A DNA stretch of 64,000 nucleotides from Jejuia sp043557195 (GTDB lineage: Bacteria; Bacteroidota; Bacteroidia; Flavobacteriales; Flavobacteriaceae), in NCBI GenBank assembly GCA_043557195.1, contig CP121314.1, positions 2,418,001-2,482,000 of the forward strand, given 5' to 3'. The position numbers and the translations under genes were made by a program. Of the stretch, positions 1 through 7,789 are shown one piece after another; the first letter of the stretch is position 1; each line of letters begins with the position of its first letter. The notes beneath the pieces were generated by a model, which did not search any database, had not been told where the DNA came from, and saw only the letters and a list, made by a program, of their open reading frames with translations.

Positions 1-1
1 A

Positions 2-667
2 TTGTACATGTTTTTAACCATTATTGGTGGTTTAATATTTGTTGGGTCTCAGGCTTGGGAATGGAACACATTCATTAAAGGAGATTATGGTGCAGTACAA
101 ACTAAAGGTGGTAATATTTTGCAATTTGGGCACTATGTTGAAAAGGATGGAGAACAAGTGTTTAAAAGAGTTGCAGTAAGAGATTTTGCAGTTTCTGCGG
201 CACACCAAGATAGAGCACAGCACGAAAGAAAAAACGGTTTATGGTTTGTAAGCGAGGGGTCATTACCTGCTTACACTATGGATGAAGTGATACATGGTTT
301 ACAGGCCAATAAAGATGTATTGGTTAGAACCCAAATTATAAATGAAGAAGGTGAAAAAACTGTACTATCTAGAGAGGAGTCTATCAACCAAATCATGAAA
401 AATGGTAAGGTTTACGTTGAAGGTGCTAATCTTCATGTAAATGAGTATGGGTCGCCACTATTTGCAGATTTCTTTTTCTTTATTACTGGATTTCACGGTT
501 TTCACGTATTTTCTGGTGTAGTTATTAATATCATTATTTTCTTTAATGTGGTGTTAGGAACATACGAAAGACGTAAGAGCTACGAAATGGTTGAAAAGGT
601 TGGACTGTATTGGCACTTTGTAGATTTAGTGTGGGTATTTGTATTTACATTTTTCTACCTAGTTTAA
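2..667 (+). CDS. Cytochrome c oxidase subunit III, 5' end cut by window edge
   Basis: Membrane subunit III of a heme-copper terminal oxidase in the respiratory chain. The reading frame is open from the first bases, so the start lies outside the window; 221 residues are visible. It shows one hydrophobic helix at the left edge, a soluble stretch of about 130 residues, and two C-terminal helices: one rich in Phe with the GFHGFHVFSG segment typical of subunit III, and one with the YWHFVDLVW motif that nearly always ends this family. As I recall, the long soluble insert between helices is usual in Bacteroidota subunit III proteins. The subunit IV gene follows 21 bases downstream, which supports an oxidase operon. 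The family is certain; the exact oxidase type is inferred. Confidence 0.93.
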   Translation: MYMFLTIIGGLIFVGSQAWEWNTFIKGDYGAVQTKGGNILQFGHYVEKDGEQVFKRVAVRDFAVSAAHQDRAQHERKNGLWFVSEGSLPAYTMDEVIHGLQANKDVLVRTQIINEEGEKTVLSREESINQIMKNGKVYVEGANLHVNEYGSPLFADFFFFITGFHGFHVFSGVVINIIIFFNVVLGTYERRKSYEMVEKVGLYWHFVDLVWVFVFTFFYLV

Positions 668-688
668 TAGTATTATAATAGCATAAAA

Positions 689-1069
689 ATGGCACACGAA
701 CATAAATTAGAAATATTTAGAGGTTTATTAAAATTTAAATCGAACACCCAAAAAATATGGGGTGTTTTAATCTTCCTAACTATTGTAACCATAATTGAAG
801 TTGCATTAGGTATTTTTAAGCCTGAATCTTTAATGGCTAAGTTTTTAGGAATGAAAATTTTAAACTGGATTTTCATCATCTTAACTATAGTTAAAGCATA
901 TTACATTACTTGGGATTTTATGCACATGCGTGATGAAACTAAAGCATTAAGACGTATGGTAGTGTGGACAGCAATCTTTTTAATTCTATACTTAATCTTT
1001 ATTCTTTTACAAGAAGGTGGATATGTATTTGATGTTTACAAAGACGGCTACATAAAAAGAGACTTTTAA
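689..1069 (+). CDS. Cytochrome C oxidase subunit IV family protein
   Basis: Small accessory membrane subunit of the terminal oxidase. The 126-residue product has a charged N-terminus (MAHEHKLE) and three hydrophobic segments at about residues 25-45, 55-75 and 85-110, matching the CyoD/CtaF-like subunit IV fold in length and layout. The middle carries ITWDFMHMRDE, resembling the helix-connecting segment of this family. It directly follows subunit III, and the pair ends in a strong hairpin terminator at 1099-1127, so it is probably the last gene of the oxidase operon. This family is weakly conserved, so context contributes much of the call. Confidence 0.85.
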   Translation: MAHEHKLEIFRGLLKFKSNTQKIWGVLIFLTIVTIIEVALGIFKPESLMAKFLGMKILNWIFIILTIVKAYYITWDFMHMRDETKALRRMVVWTAIFLILYLIFILLQEGGYVFDVYKDGYIKRDF

Positions 1070-1098
1070 ACACAAATTCCTGTTAAAAATATATAGAG

Positions 1099-1127
1099 AA
1101 GGTGGTTTTTAAGAACCACCTTTTTTA
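1099..1127 (+). terminator. Rho-independent terminator of the oxidase operon
   Basis: A perfect 9-base stem (AAGGTGGTT / AACCACCTT) with a 6-base loop, followed by a run of T, lies 30 bases after the subunit IV stop. The T-run leads directly into a TATTTTTG promoter-like box at 1126-1133. Confidence 0.85.
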
Positions 1128-1133
1128 TTTTTG
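1126..1133 (+). promoter_or_regulatory. Possible -7 box for the Sco-like/Sco cluster
   Basis: TATTTTTG matches the Bacteroidota -7 consensus TAnnTTTG and sits 34 bases before the start at 1168. I see no convincing -33 TTTG at the right distance, so this rests on one box. It overlaps the terminator T-run. Confidence 0.35.
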
Positions 1134-1167
1134 CAAAACCATTTTGATATAGGAAATCTGAGATACT

Positions 1168-1890
1168 ATGAATTATAAAAAAGTTGGTATTTATGCAATT
1201 TTAGGGATTCTGTTTTTTCTTCCTGTAACGTTTTTATTGTTCCTATATCCTGCAACGCACAATTACACACCTCTAGATATTGTAAACGAAAATGTCCTAG
1301 ATTTGAATGGGTTTTCTTCAAACTCAGAAGAGAAAGTTGTTTTTAAAGACCATATTACCGTATTAAGTTTTATTGGATCTAAGCCCATGGAACGTTTAAC
1401 TGCCGCTTCTAACTTAAAGGAATTGGTTTACGATAAGTTTAAAGGGTTTAAAAAATTTCAAGTGGTTTTAGTAGCGCCTATGGGAAGCGAAAAGGATGCT
1501 GAACAATTGCGTAAAGATATAAGCCTATATGAGGATTTACGCTTTTTACACATAGTTTATGGAGCTCCAAGGCAAATACATGCTGTATTCAATAGTTTGA
1601 ATGTTGATACACCTCTAAATGAAGATTATGCTACAAATGCTATTTTTATTATTGATAAAGATTTGAACCAACGCGGGCGACTAGATGACAGGACTGATAA
1701 TGAAATTGAAAAGGAAGCTAAGGTATATGGTTTGAACTCTTATGATTGTATTGAGGTGGCAACTATTAAAAATAAAATGAGTGAAGATTTGCGTATTTTG
1801 TTTACTGAATATAGACAAAAACGCAAAGGGGAATTTAATTCTGATACAAGAAGAGCGGACGACTTAAAAGGAGACGATGAAGAAAACTAA
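1168..1890 (+). CDS. Membrane-anchored thioredoxin-fold, Sco-like protein lacking copper ligands
   Basis: The 240-residue protein has an N-terminal membrane anchor (about residues 8-28) and a periplasmic domain that follows the layout of the Sco protein encoded next door: a beta strand (ITVLSFIG), the position of the redox motif, a helix, VVLVAP, and a late strand (NAIFIIDKDLNQRG) matching FALIDKNGF in the neighbour. Where Sco has CPTICPRM, this protein has SKPMERL (about residues 71-77), so neither Cys is present, and no His matches the third ligand. I infer a paralogue or distant relative that cannot bind copper in the usual way, perhaps a partner in oxidase assembly. The 3' end overlaps the sco gene by 14 bases, so the two are translated together. 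The relation to Sco was judged by eye. Confidence 0.6.
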   Translation: MNYKKVGIYAILGILFFLPVTFLLFLYPATHNYTPLDIVNENVLDLNGFSSNSEEKVVFKDHITVLSFIGSKPMERLTAASNLKELVYDKFKGFKKFQVVLVAPMGSEKDAEQLRKDISLYEDLRFLHIVYGAPRQIHAVFNSLNVDTPLNEDYATNAIFIIDKDLNQRGRLDDRTDNEIEKEAKVYGLNSYDCIEVATIKNKMSEDLRILFTEYRQKRKGEFNSDTRRADDLKGDDEEN

Positions 1891-2623
1891 TTATTCATAT
1901 ATAGGTATTGCATTTGTTATTCTAGTTTTTGGGATATGGTTTGTGCCAAGAATTGTAGATAGAATTACTAGTGATGATATATCTCGAAAAGAAAGTAGAA
2001 GTGACCAAAAGCCAGACATAAAAAAGGCCATCGCGTCCGATTTAGTTTTTATTGAGAATAACGGACAGAAACGAAAAGTCCCTGATTTCAGTTTTACAAA
2101 TCAAGATGGAACAACAATTACTAATAAGGATTACGAAGGTAAAGTATATGTTATTGAGTTCTTTTTTACCACTTGTCCAACCATTTGTCCAAGAATGAAT
2201 AATAACCTAGTGCAAGTTCAAAATACATTCAAAGATTTTAAGAATTTTGGAGTGGCGTCATTCACCATAAACCCAGAACATGATACTTCAGACGTTTTAA
2301 AAGCCTATGCTGAATCCTATGGAATTACCAATCCCAACTGGAATCTACTAACAGGAGATAAAGAGGCTATATACAAACTGGCAAATGAAGGTTTTTATAT
2401 TTATGTGGCGGAAAACAAGTCTGTAGAAGGTGGTTTTGAGCATTCAGGGAATTTTGCACTAATAGATAAAAACGGGTTTATACGTTCTAGAAAAGATAAA
2501 TTTGGAAACCCAATTATATATTATAGAGGCATCACTTCAGAAGATGAGGGAGCCGATGATAATGGCGAAGTAGAGCAAATTAGTATTTTAAAAGAGGACA
2601 TTAAAAAGTTACTGAATGAATAA
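1877..2623 (+). CDS. SCO family copper chaperone
   Basis: Membrane-anchored periplasmic chaperone that delivers copper to the CuA site of cytochrome oxidase or keeps its cysteines reduced. The 248-residue product has an N-terminal anchor (about residues 7-25), a thioredoxin-like fold with the copper motif CPTIC (Cys100 and Cys104), and the third ligand His189 in GFEHSGNF. The start at 1877 overlaps the upstream gene by 14 bases and has an AAAGGAG sequence a few bases before ATG, an unusually good Shine-Dalgarno site for this lineage, probably used because the start lies inside a translated gene. It overlaps the DUF420 gene by 8 bases downstream, so this is a tightly coupled operon for oxidase assembly. 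Confidence 0.93.
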   Translation: MKKTNYSYIGIAFVILVFGIWFVPRIVDRITSDDISRKESRSDQKPDIKKAIASDLVFIENNGQKRKVPDFSFTNQDGTTITNKDYEGKVYVIEFFFTTCPTICPRMNNNLVQVQNTFKDFKNFGVASFTINPEHDTSDVLKAYAESYGITNPNWNLLTGDKEAIYKLANEGFYIYVAENKSVEGGFEHSGNFALIDKNGFIRSRKDKFGNPIIYYRGITSEDEGADDNGEVEQISILKEDIKKLLNE

Positions 2624-3149
2624 TTCAAATGAATTACTAAACGAGAAAAAGTATAATAAATTAATTGTTGTACTGTCTATAGCAATTCCAGTAGTTGTAG
2701 CTGTTTTGTTTGGGGTTAAGATTGATGCTGAATTACCAGTGTTTTTACCGCCTATTTATGCTACAATTAATGCAATAACGGCTTTTGTATTAGTGTTGGC
2801 ATTTATAGCAATTCAAAAGAAAAATATAAAATTGCATGAACGCTTAATGAAGTTTGCCATTATACTTTCAGTATTGTTTTTGGTAATGTATGTGGCATAT
2901 CATATGACGAGTGATTCAACTAAATTTGGTGGAGAAGGTGCTATTAAATACGTGTATTATTTTGTTTTGCTTACGCACATTTTGCTATCAATTGCTGTAA
3001 TTCCATTTGTGCTAATAACTTATGTTAGAGCAATTACAAATAATATTGAAAAGCATAAAAAAATAGCCAAAATAACTTTTCCACTATGGTTATATGTGGC
3101 AATAACTGGAGTTGTGGTTTACATTATGATTTCACCTTATTATGCCTAA
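2616..3149 (+). CDS. DUF420 domain-containing membrane protein
   Basis: A 177-residue integral membrane protein with about five hydrophobic segments. DUF420 proteins resemble CtaM of Bacillus, which is needed for activity of heme-copper oxidases. Visible hallmarks are the conserved polar and His positions in the helices (KLHERLMKFA, YVAYHMTSDSTKFGG, LLTHILLSIAVIPFVL). It overlaps sco by 8 bases and the next small gene begins at its 3' end, so it belongs to the oxidase-assembly operon. The role is inferred from family and position. Confidence 0.85.
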   Translation: MNNSNELLNEKKYNKLIVVLSIAIPVVVAVLFGVKIDAELPVFLPPIYATINAITAFVLVLAFIAIQKKNIKLHERLMKFAIILSVLFLVMYVAYHMTSDSTKFGGEGAIKYVYYFVLLTHILLSIAVIPFVLITYVRAITNNIEKHKKIAKITFPLWLYVAITGVVVYIMISPYYA

Positions 3150-3159
3150 CTTTTTTAAT

Positions 3160-3378
3160 ATGAAAAGTAGATTAATCCTAGCTCTTTTTGCTTGTTTCTT
3201 CTTTGTGAAGAGTAATGCTCAATGCGCGATGTGTCGCGCTGTTTTAGAAAGTGAAGAAGGACAAGGAACTGCTGAAGGTATTAATAATGGTATCATGTAT
3301 TTAATGGCTATTCCTTATATATTGGTTGCAGGATTAGGCTACTTCATCTACTATCGTTTTTATAAGTTAAAAAAGTAA
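3160..3378 (+). CDS. Small membrane protein with N-terminal CxxC after signal peptide
   Basis: A 72-residue protein of unknown function. The start at 3160 gives a clean signal peptide (MKSRLILALF...KSNAQ) followed at once by CAMC (Cys22 and Cys25); an in-frame ATG at 3142 would add six residues and overlap the DUF420 stop, so it is also possible. After a short acidic and Gly-rich segment comes one hydrophobic helix and a basic tail (FYKLKK). The CxxC next to the membrane suggests a redox or metal role in the periplasm. As last gene after sco and DUF420 it probably takes part in oxidase assembly; this is inferred from position only. Confidence 0.72.
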   Translation: MKSRLILALFACFFFVKSNAQCAMCRAVLESEEGQGTAEGINNGIMYLMAIPYILVAGLGYFIYYRFYKLKK

Positions 3379-3483
3379 TAAAAGTTTTTTTTAGCATTTA
3401 TTGTAACATTTCTTTGCAATTGTAGTCTTATTTAAAAGTGCTATCGTTAAGAGTGACTAATTTAACGCTTCAATCAATCAAAA

Positions 3484-4185
3484 ATGCTTAAAATCAACGC
3501 ATTACACAAATCCTATTCCATAGGAGATTCTAGTTTACATGTTTTAAAAGGTATAGATTTATCTGTAGAAGAAGGTGAGATGGTGGCTATCATGGGATCT
3601 TCGGGTTCAGGAAAATCTACTTTGCTAAACATTATTGGGATGTTAGATGTCTTAGATTCAGGCGAATATATTCTTGATGGATTACCTATAGACAACCTTA
3701 CTGAAAAAAAAGCCGCTGTTTATAGAAATAAATTTTTAGGATTTATTTTTCAATCCTTTAATCTTATCAATTACAAAAATGCGCTAGAGAATGTAGCGCT
3801 TCCATTATACTATCAAGGACTTAAGCGAAAAAAGCGTCAGGAATTGGCCATGTTTCACTTAGAAAAAGTTGGGTTAGCTGATTGGGCACATCATTTACCA
3901 AAAGAACTTTCTGGAGGGCAAAAACAGCGTGTAGCTATTGCTAGAGCCTTAGCGGCAAACCCCAAATTACTTTTAGCTGATGAGCCAACAGGGGCATTAG
4001 ACACCACAACATCTTACGAAATCATGGAATTCATTCAACAATTGAATGATGAAGGTAAAACCATTTTAATGGTAACGCATGAAGAAGATATAGCCAATAT
4101 GTGTAAGCGTATTGTGAGGCTTCGTGATGGTGTTATTATGGAAGATAAAAAAGTAACGCAAGTAAGAGCAAGCCAGTATGTTTGA
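3484..4185 (+). CDS. ABC transporter ATP-binding protein, MacB/LolD type
   Basis: ATPase that powers a tripartite export system. The 233-residue protein has Walker A GSSGSGKS (38-45), the signature LSGGQ (142-146), Walker B LLLADE (162-167) and an H-loop in MVTHEED. The sequence class is that of MacB/LolD ATPases, which drive mechanotransmission rather than classic substrate pumping. It opens an operon with two permeases, an adaptor and a TolC channel; the first permease overlaps it by 8 bases. The upstream region carries an inverted repeat (3445-3467) that could be an operator. Confidence 0.93.
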   Translation: MLKINALHKSYSIGDSSLHVLKGIDLSVEEGEMVAIMGSSGSGKSTLLNIIGMLDVLDSGEYILDGLPIDNLTEKKAAVYRNKFLGFIFQSFNLINYKNALENVALPLYYQGLKRKKRQELAMFHLEKVGLADWAHHLPKELSGGQKQRVAIARALAANPKLLLADEPTGALDTTTSYEIMEFIQQLNDEGKTILMVTHEEDIANMCKRIVRLRDGVIMEDKKVTQVRASQYV

Positions 4186-5407
4186 TATAGACCTTTGGCG
4201 GGAAATATTTCAGAGTATTAATAAGAATAGAACACGTAGTTTACTCTCAGGGTTCACTATTGCTTTCGCTATCTTGTTATTTACCATACTTTTTGGCATT
4301 GCTAATGGGCTTGAAAACACCTTTATAGAATTATTTGGTACAGACGCGCAAAATTCTATTGTTGTTTTTCCTGGTAGGACCACTAAAGCACACAAGGGAT
4401 TACAATCTGGTAGAAGAATTAGATTTAAAAACGAAGATTATGACTATATACTCGAGGAATTTGGAGATAACGTTGAGTATATAACATCCAAAGTAAATAG
4501 AAATGTTGAAGCTTCTTTTAAAGGAGAAAAAAATTCTTATCAAGTAAGGGCAGTCCACCCAGAACACATGTATATAGAAAACAACGTTATTGAAAAAGGG
4601 CGTTACATCAATAATTCAGATTTAGAAAACAGAACTAAAGTGGCGGTTATTGGAGAAGCAATAAACGAAGACCTATTTGTGAATGAAGAAGCTCTTGGAA
4701 AATATATTAATTTAAGTGGCATTCCATATAAGGTTGTAGGGATATTTTCAGATGATGAAGGTGATAATGAAGAAAATGTAATATACACGCCTATTACAAC
4801 TGCGCAACGAGTTTATGGTAATAACGAATATATTGATTTTATTCATCTTACATATAACCCAAAATTAAGTTATGATCAAGCAATTGCTTTTGGTAATTCT
4901 CTAACACGAAAATTGAAAGATAGATTTGATGTAGCTAGAGATGACCAAAGAGCAATACGCGTAAGAAACTTTGCTGAAGGTACAAAGGGAGTTAGTCAAA
5001 TGATGTTTGTTTTGAATTTTATAGTCCTGTTTATTGGTTTAGGAACTTTAATAGCAGGCATAATGGGTATTAGCAATATAATGGTTTTTATAGTTAAGGA
5101 GCGTACCAAGGAACTGGGCGTTAGAAAAGCTTTAGGAGCTTCACCAAGATCTATTGTTTCCATTATATTATTAGAGTCTATCCTAATAACTTCAATGGCA
5201 GGATATGTTGGTTTATTAATAGGAGCAGCTGTTTTAAAGATTATGGGGCCTAGTTTAAAAGACTATTTTATTACCAATCCAGGAGTGGATACAGCAGTTG
5301 TTGTTGGAGCAACAATTTTATTAATAGTTTCAGGAGCATTAGCGGGTTATTTGCCTGCAAATAAGGCCTCCAAAATTAAACCAATTGTAGCGTTAAGAAA
5401 CGAATAA
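4178..5407 (+). CDS. ABC transporter permease, MacB/FtsX family (first copy)
   Basis: Inner-membrane subunit with the MacB topology: one helix near the N-terminus (about residues 20-42), a large periplasmic MacB_PCD-like domain, and three C-terminal helices (about 285-400). The cytoplasmic loop has the hallmark VKERTKELGVRKALGASP, and the C-terminus ends in the usual NKASKIKPIVALRNE. Length 409 is normal. The next gene encodes a second permease of the same family two bases downstream, so the transporter is probably a heterodimer. Substrate unknown. Confidence 0.92.
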   Translation: MFDIDLWREIFQSINKNRTRSLLSGFTIAFAILLFTILFGIANGLENTFIELFGTDAQNSIVVFPGRTTKAHKGLQSGRRIRFKNEDYDYILEEFGDNVEYITSKVNRNVEASFKGEKNSYQVRAVHPEHMYIENNVIEKGRYINNSDLENRTKVAVIGEAINEDLFVNEEALGKYINLSGIPYKVVGIFSDDEGDNEENVIYTPITTAQRVYGNNEYIDFIHLTYNPKLSYDQAIAFGNSLTRKLKDRFDVARDDQRAIRVRNFAEGTKGVSQMMFVLNFIVLFIGLGTLIAGIMGISNIMVFIVKERTKELGVRKALGASPRSIVSIILLESILITSMAGYVGLLIGAAVLKIMGPSLKDYFITNPGVDTAVVVGATILLIVSGALAGYLPANKASKIKPIVALRNE

Positions 5408-5408
5408 A

Positions 5409-6653
5409 ATGATAAAGTTTTTATTTGATGGAGATACATGGCAAGAATTATACGATAGTATTCGTAAAAATAAATTGCGGACTCTTGTTACGATTTTTGG
5501 AGTAGGTTTTGGGATATTTTTACTAATAGTATTATTGGGCTCAGCAAAAGGAATGGAAAATAGTTTCAATAAACTGTTTGGTGATTTTGCTACTAATACT
5601 GTTTTTATATGGGGTCAAAGAACTAGCAAGCCCTTTAAAGGATTTCAAGAAGGAAGAGCCGTTAGGTTAACACTTTCTGATGCAAAAAGAGTAGAAGAGA
5701 ATATTCCAGGAGTAGAATTTGTAGTTCCTAGAAATCAGAGAGGGTCTCAAGTTAACCGAGGATTTTTATCTGGAAGTTTTCAAATAGCCGGTGATTATCC
5801 CCTTTTAGACAAAGTTGAAAAGAAAAAGCTTATTCATGGACGTTTTATAAATGAAAACGACATGATTAACAAAAGGAAAGTTGCTGTTATTTCAGAAGAT
5901 GTATACAAGCAGTTATTCAAAAAAGATGAAAAAGCTATTGGAGAATACATTGAAATAAACGGTATTAACTTTAAAGTTGTGGGGGTGTTTAAAGTCTCAA
6001 ATATAAATATGGGGCCGCCAATAAATATGCATATACCCTTTACCACATTTCAACAAATTTTTAATCAAGCTGGAAGAATAGGTTGGATGGTAATTACAGC
6101 GAAACCCGAATTTAATATTGTACAAGTAGAAAAGGATAGCAAATTGTTGCTTAAGAATTCTCATAAAATACATCCCAATGATAGAAGAGCCTTTGGTAGC
6201 GCCAATGCTGGTCAACAATTCGGTAAGGTAACAGGCTTTTTAACAGGTATGCAGTTTTTAACATGGTTTGTTGGTATAGCAACTTTAATTGCAGGGGTAT
6301 TTGCTATTGGTAATATTCTATTAATAACAGTTAAAGAGCGAACAAAAGAGATAGGTCTAAGGCGTGCTATAGGAGCAACTCCATTAGAAATAAAAAGTCA
6401 GATTATACTTGAGGCTATAGTATTGTGCTTAATTGCAAGTTTTATAGGGATAATCTTTGGAGGGTTTACACTAATGATAATAAATGCAACTGCAGGACAG
6501 GGGCCAGATGCAACTCTAGTAAACCCATCGGTTTCTATTGCAGTAGTATTTGTAGCACTTGTGATTTTAATAATTCTAGGTGTTTTAATAGGGTTAATTC
6601 CTGCGTTTAAAGCTACTAGTGTAAAACCTATAGAAGCATTAAGAGAAGAATAA
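5409..6653 (+). CDS. ABC transporter permease, MacB/FtsX family (second copy)
   Basis: Second permease of the operon, 414 residues, with the same one-plus-three helix layout and large periplasmic domain. It has the conserved loop VKERTKEIGLRRAIGATP and the C-terminal end FKATSVKPIEALREE. It is clearly related to its upstream neighbour but diverged, as expected of two specialised half-transporters rather than a recent duplication. It starts two bases after the previous stop and ends 12 bases before the adaptor gene. Substrate unknown; export of a toxic compound, peptide or lipoprotein would all fit. Confidence 0.92.
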   Translation: MIKFLFDGDTWQELYDSIRKNKLRTLVTIFGVGFGIFLLIVLLGSAKGMENSFNKLFGDFATNTVFIWGQRTSKPFKGFQEGRAVRLTLSDAKRVEENIPGVEFVVPRNQRGSQVNRGFLSGSFQIAGDYPLLDKVEKKKLIHGRFINENDMINKRKVAVISEDVYKQLFKKDEKAIGEYIEINGINFKVVGVFKVSNINMGPPINMHIPFTTFQQIFNQAGRIGWMVITAKPEFNIVQVEKDSKLLLKNSHKIHPNDRRAFGSANAGQQFGKVTGFLTGMQFLTWFVGIATLIAGVFAIGNILLITVKERTKEIGLRRAIGATPLEIKSQIILEAIVLCLIASFIGIIFGGFTLMIINATAGQGPDATLVNPSVSIAVVFVALVILIILGVLIGLIPAFKATSVKPIEALREE

Positions 6654-6665
6654 ATAATCAAAAAA

Positions 6666-7787
6666 ATGAATAAAACAGTAAAAATTATTTTAGTTCTATT
6701 AGCGGTAATCGCTTTGGTTTTTGTGTTGAAGTATTTTATGGACGCCAATGCAAAAGATATTGAAGAATATGATGTAGCAGAACCTTTTTACACAACCATT
6801 AGTTCGCAAGCAGTTGCCACTGGGAAATTAAACCCCGAGGAGGAAATAGAATTAAAACCTCAAATCTCTGGAATAGTTGATAAAATTGTTGTTGAAGAGG
6901 GCGATATGGTAAAAAAAGGAGACTTAATCGCTAAAATAAGAGTAGTGCCTAATGAACAAAGTTTGGCTAATGCGCAAAGCAGAATTGCCTCAGCAAAATT
7001 GTCGGCAGATAATGCAACAACACAGTTTAAACGTGATAAAAAATTGTTCGATAAAGGTGTGATTTCTATTCAAAATTTTGAAAACAGTGAGTTAAGTTAT
7101 AAACAAGCTTTGGAATCCTTAAGACAAGCACAAAATGATTATCAAATTATAAAGCGAGGTTCTATTTCTGGAGGTGGTTCCGCAAATACAAATATTATTG
7201 CTCAAATATCAGGTACAATTTTAGAAATTCCTGTTAGAGAGGGAGATCAAGTAATTCAAAGTAACAATTTTAATGCAGGCACAACTATTGCCACTATTGC
7301 GGATATGAGCAACATGCTTTTTGAAGGTAAAGTTGATGAAGCAGAAGTTGGTAAATTAGAAGAAGGTAAAGACATAAAAGTTATACTTGGAGCTATAAAT
7401 GATAAAGAATTCCCTGCTAAATTAACGTTTGTTGCTCCAAAAGGTATTGAAGAAAATGGTGCTGTACAGTTTACTATAAAAGCAAATGTAAAATTAGACA
7501 GTATATCAAATATTAGAGCAGGCTACAGTGCCAATGCTGAAATTGATTTAGAAGGAAAAGATAGTGTATTGGCTATCAAGGAAGCATTACTACAATATAA
7601 AAGGTCTAGTGATAAACCATACGTAGAAATTCAGGATGAAAATGGAAAATTCAAAAGGAAAGATATAAAAATAGGAATTTCAGATGGTATTAATGTTGAA
7701 ATTTTAGAGGGTGTTGAAGAGGGTGATAAAATAAAAGTTTGGAATAAGGCTTCTGAGGATAATGATGAAGAAGAAAAAGATAATTAA
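6666..7787 (+). CDS. Efflux periplasmic adaptor subunit (HlyD/MacA-like)
   Basis: Periplasmic adaptor that bridges the ABC permeases and TolC. The 373-residue protein has an N-terminal membrane anchor, a lipoyl-like half (LKPQISGIVDKIVVEEGDMVKKGD), a helical hairpin (about residues 105-165), the second lipoyl half (AQISGTILEIPVREGD) and a beta-barrel and membrane-proximal end. The C-terminus is strongly acidic. It lies between the permease and TolC genes, with 12 and 2 bases spacing, so the complete tripartite system is encoded in one operon. Confidence 0.93.
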   Translation: MNKTVKIILVLLAVIALVFVLKYFMDANAKDIEEYDVAEPFYTTISSQAVATGKLNPEEEIELKPQISGIVDKIVVEEGDMVKKGDLIAKIRVVPNEQSLANAQSRIASAKLSADNATTQFKRDKKLFDKGVISIQNFENSELSYKQALESLRQAQNDYQIIKRGSISGGGSANTNIIAQISGTILEIPVREGDQVIQSNNFNAGTTIATIADMSNMLFEGKVDEAEVGKLEEGKDIKVILGAINDKEFPAKLTFVAPKGIEENGAVQFTIKANVKLDSISNIRAGYSANAEIDLEGKDSVLAIKEALLQYKRSSDKPYVEIQDENGKFKRKDIKIGISDGINVEILEGVEEGDKIKVWNKASEDNDEEEKDN

Positions 7788-7789
7788 TA

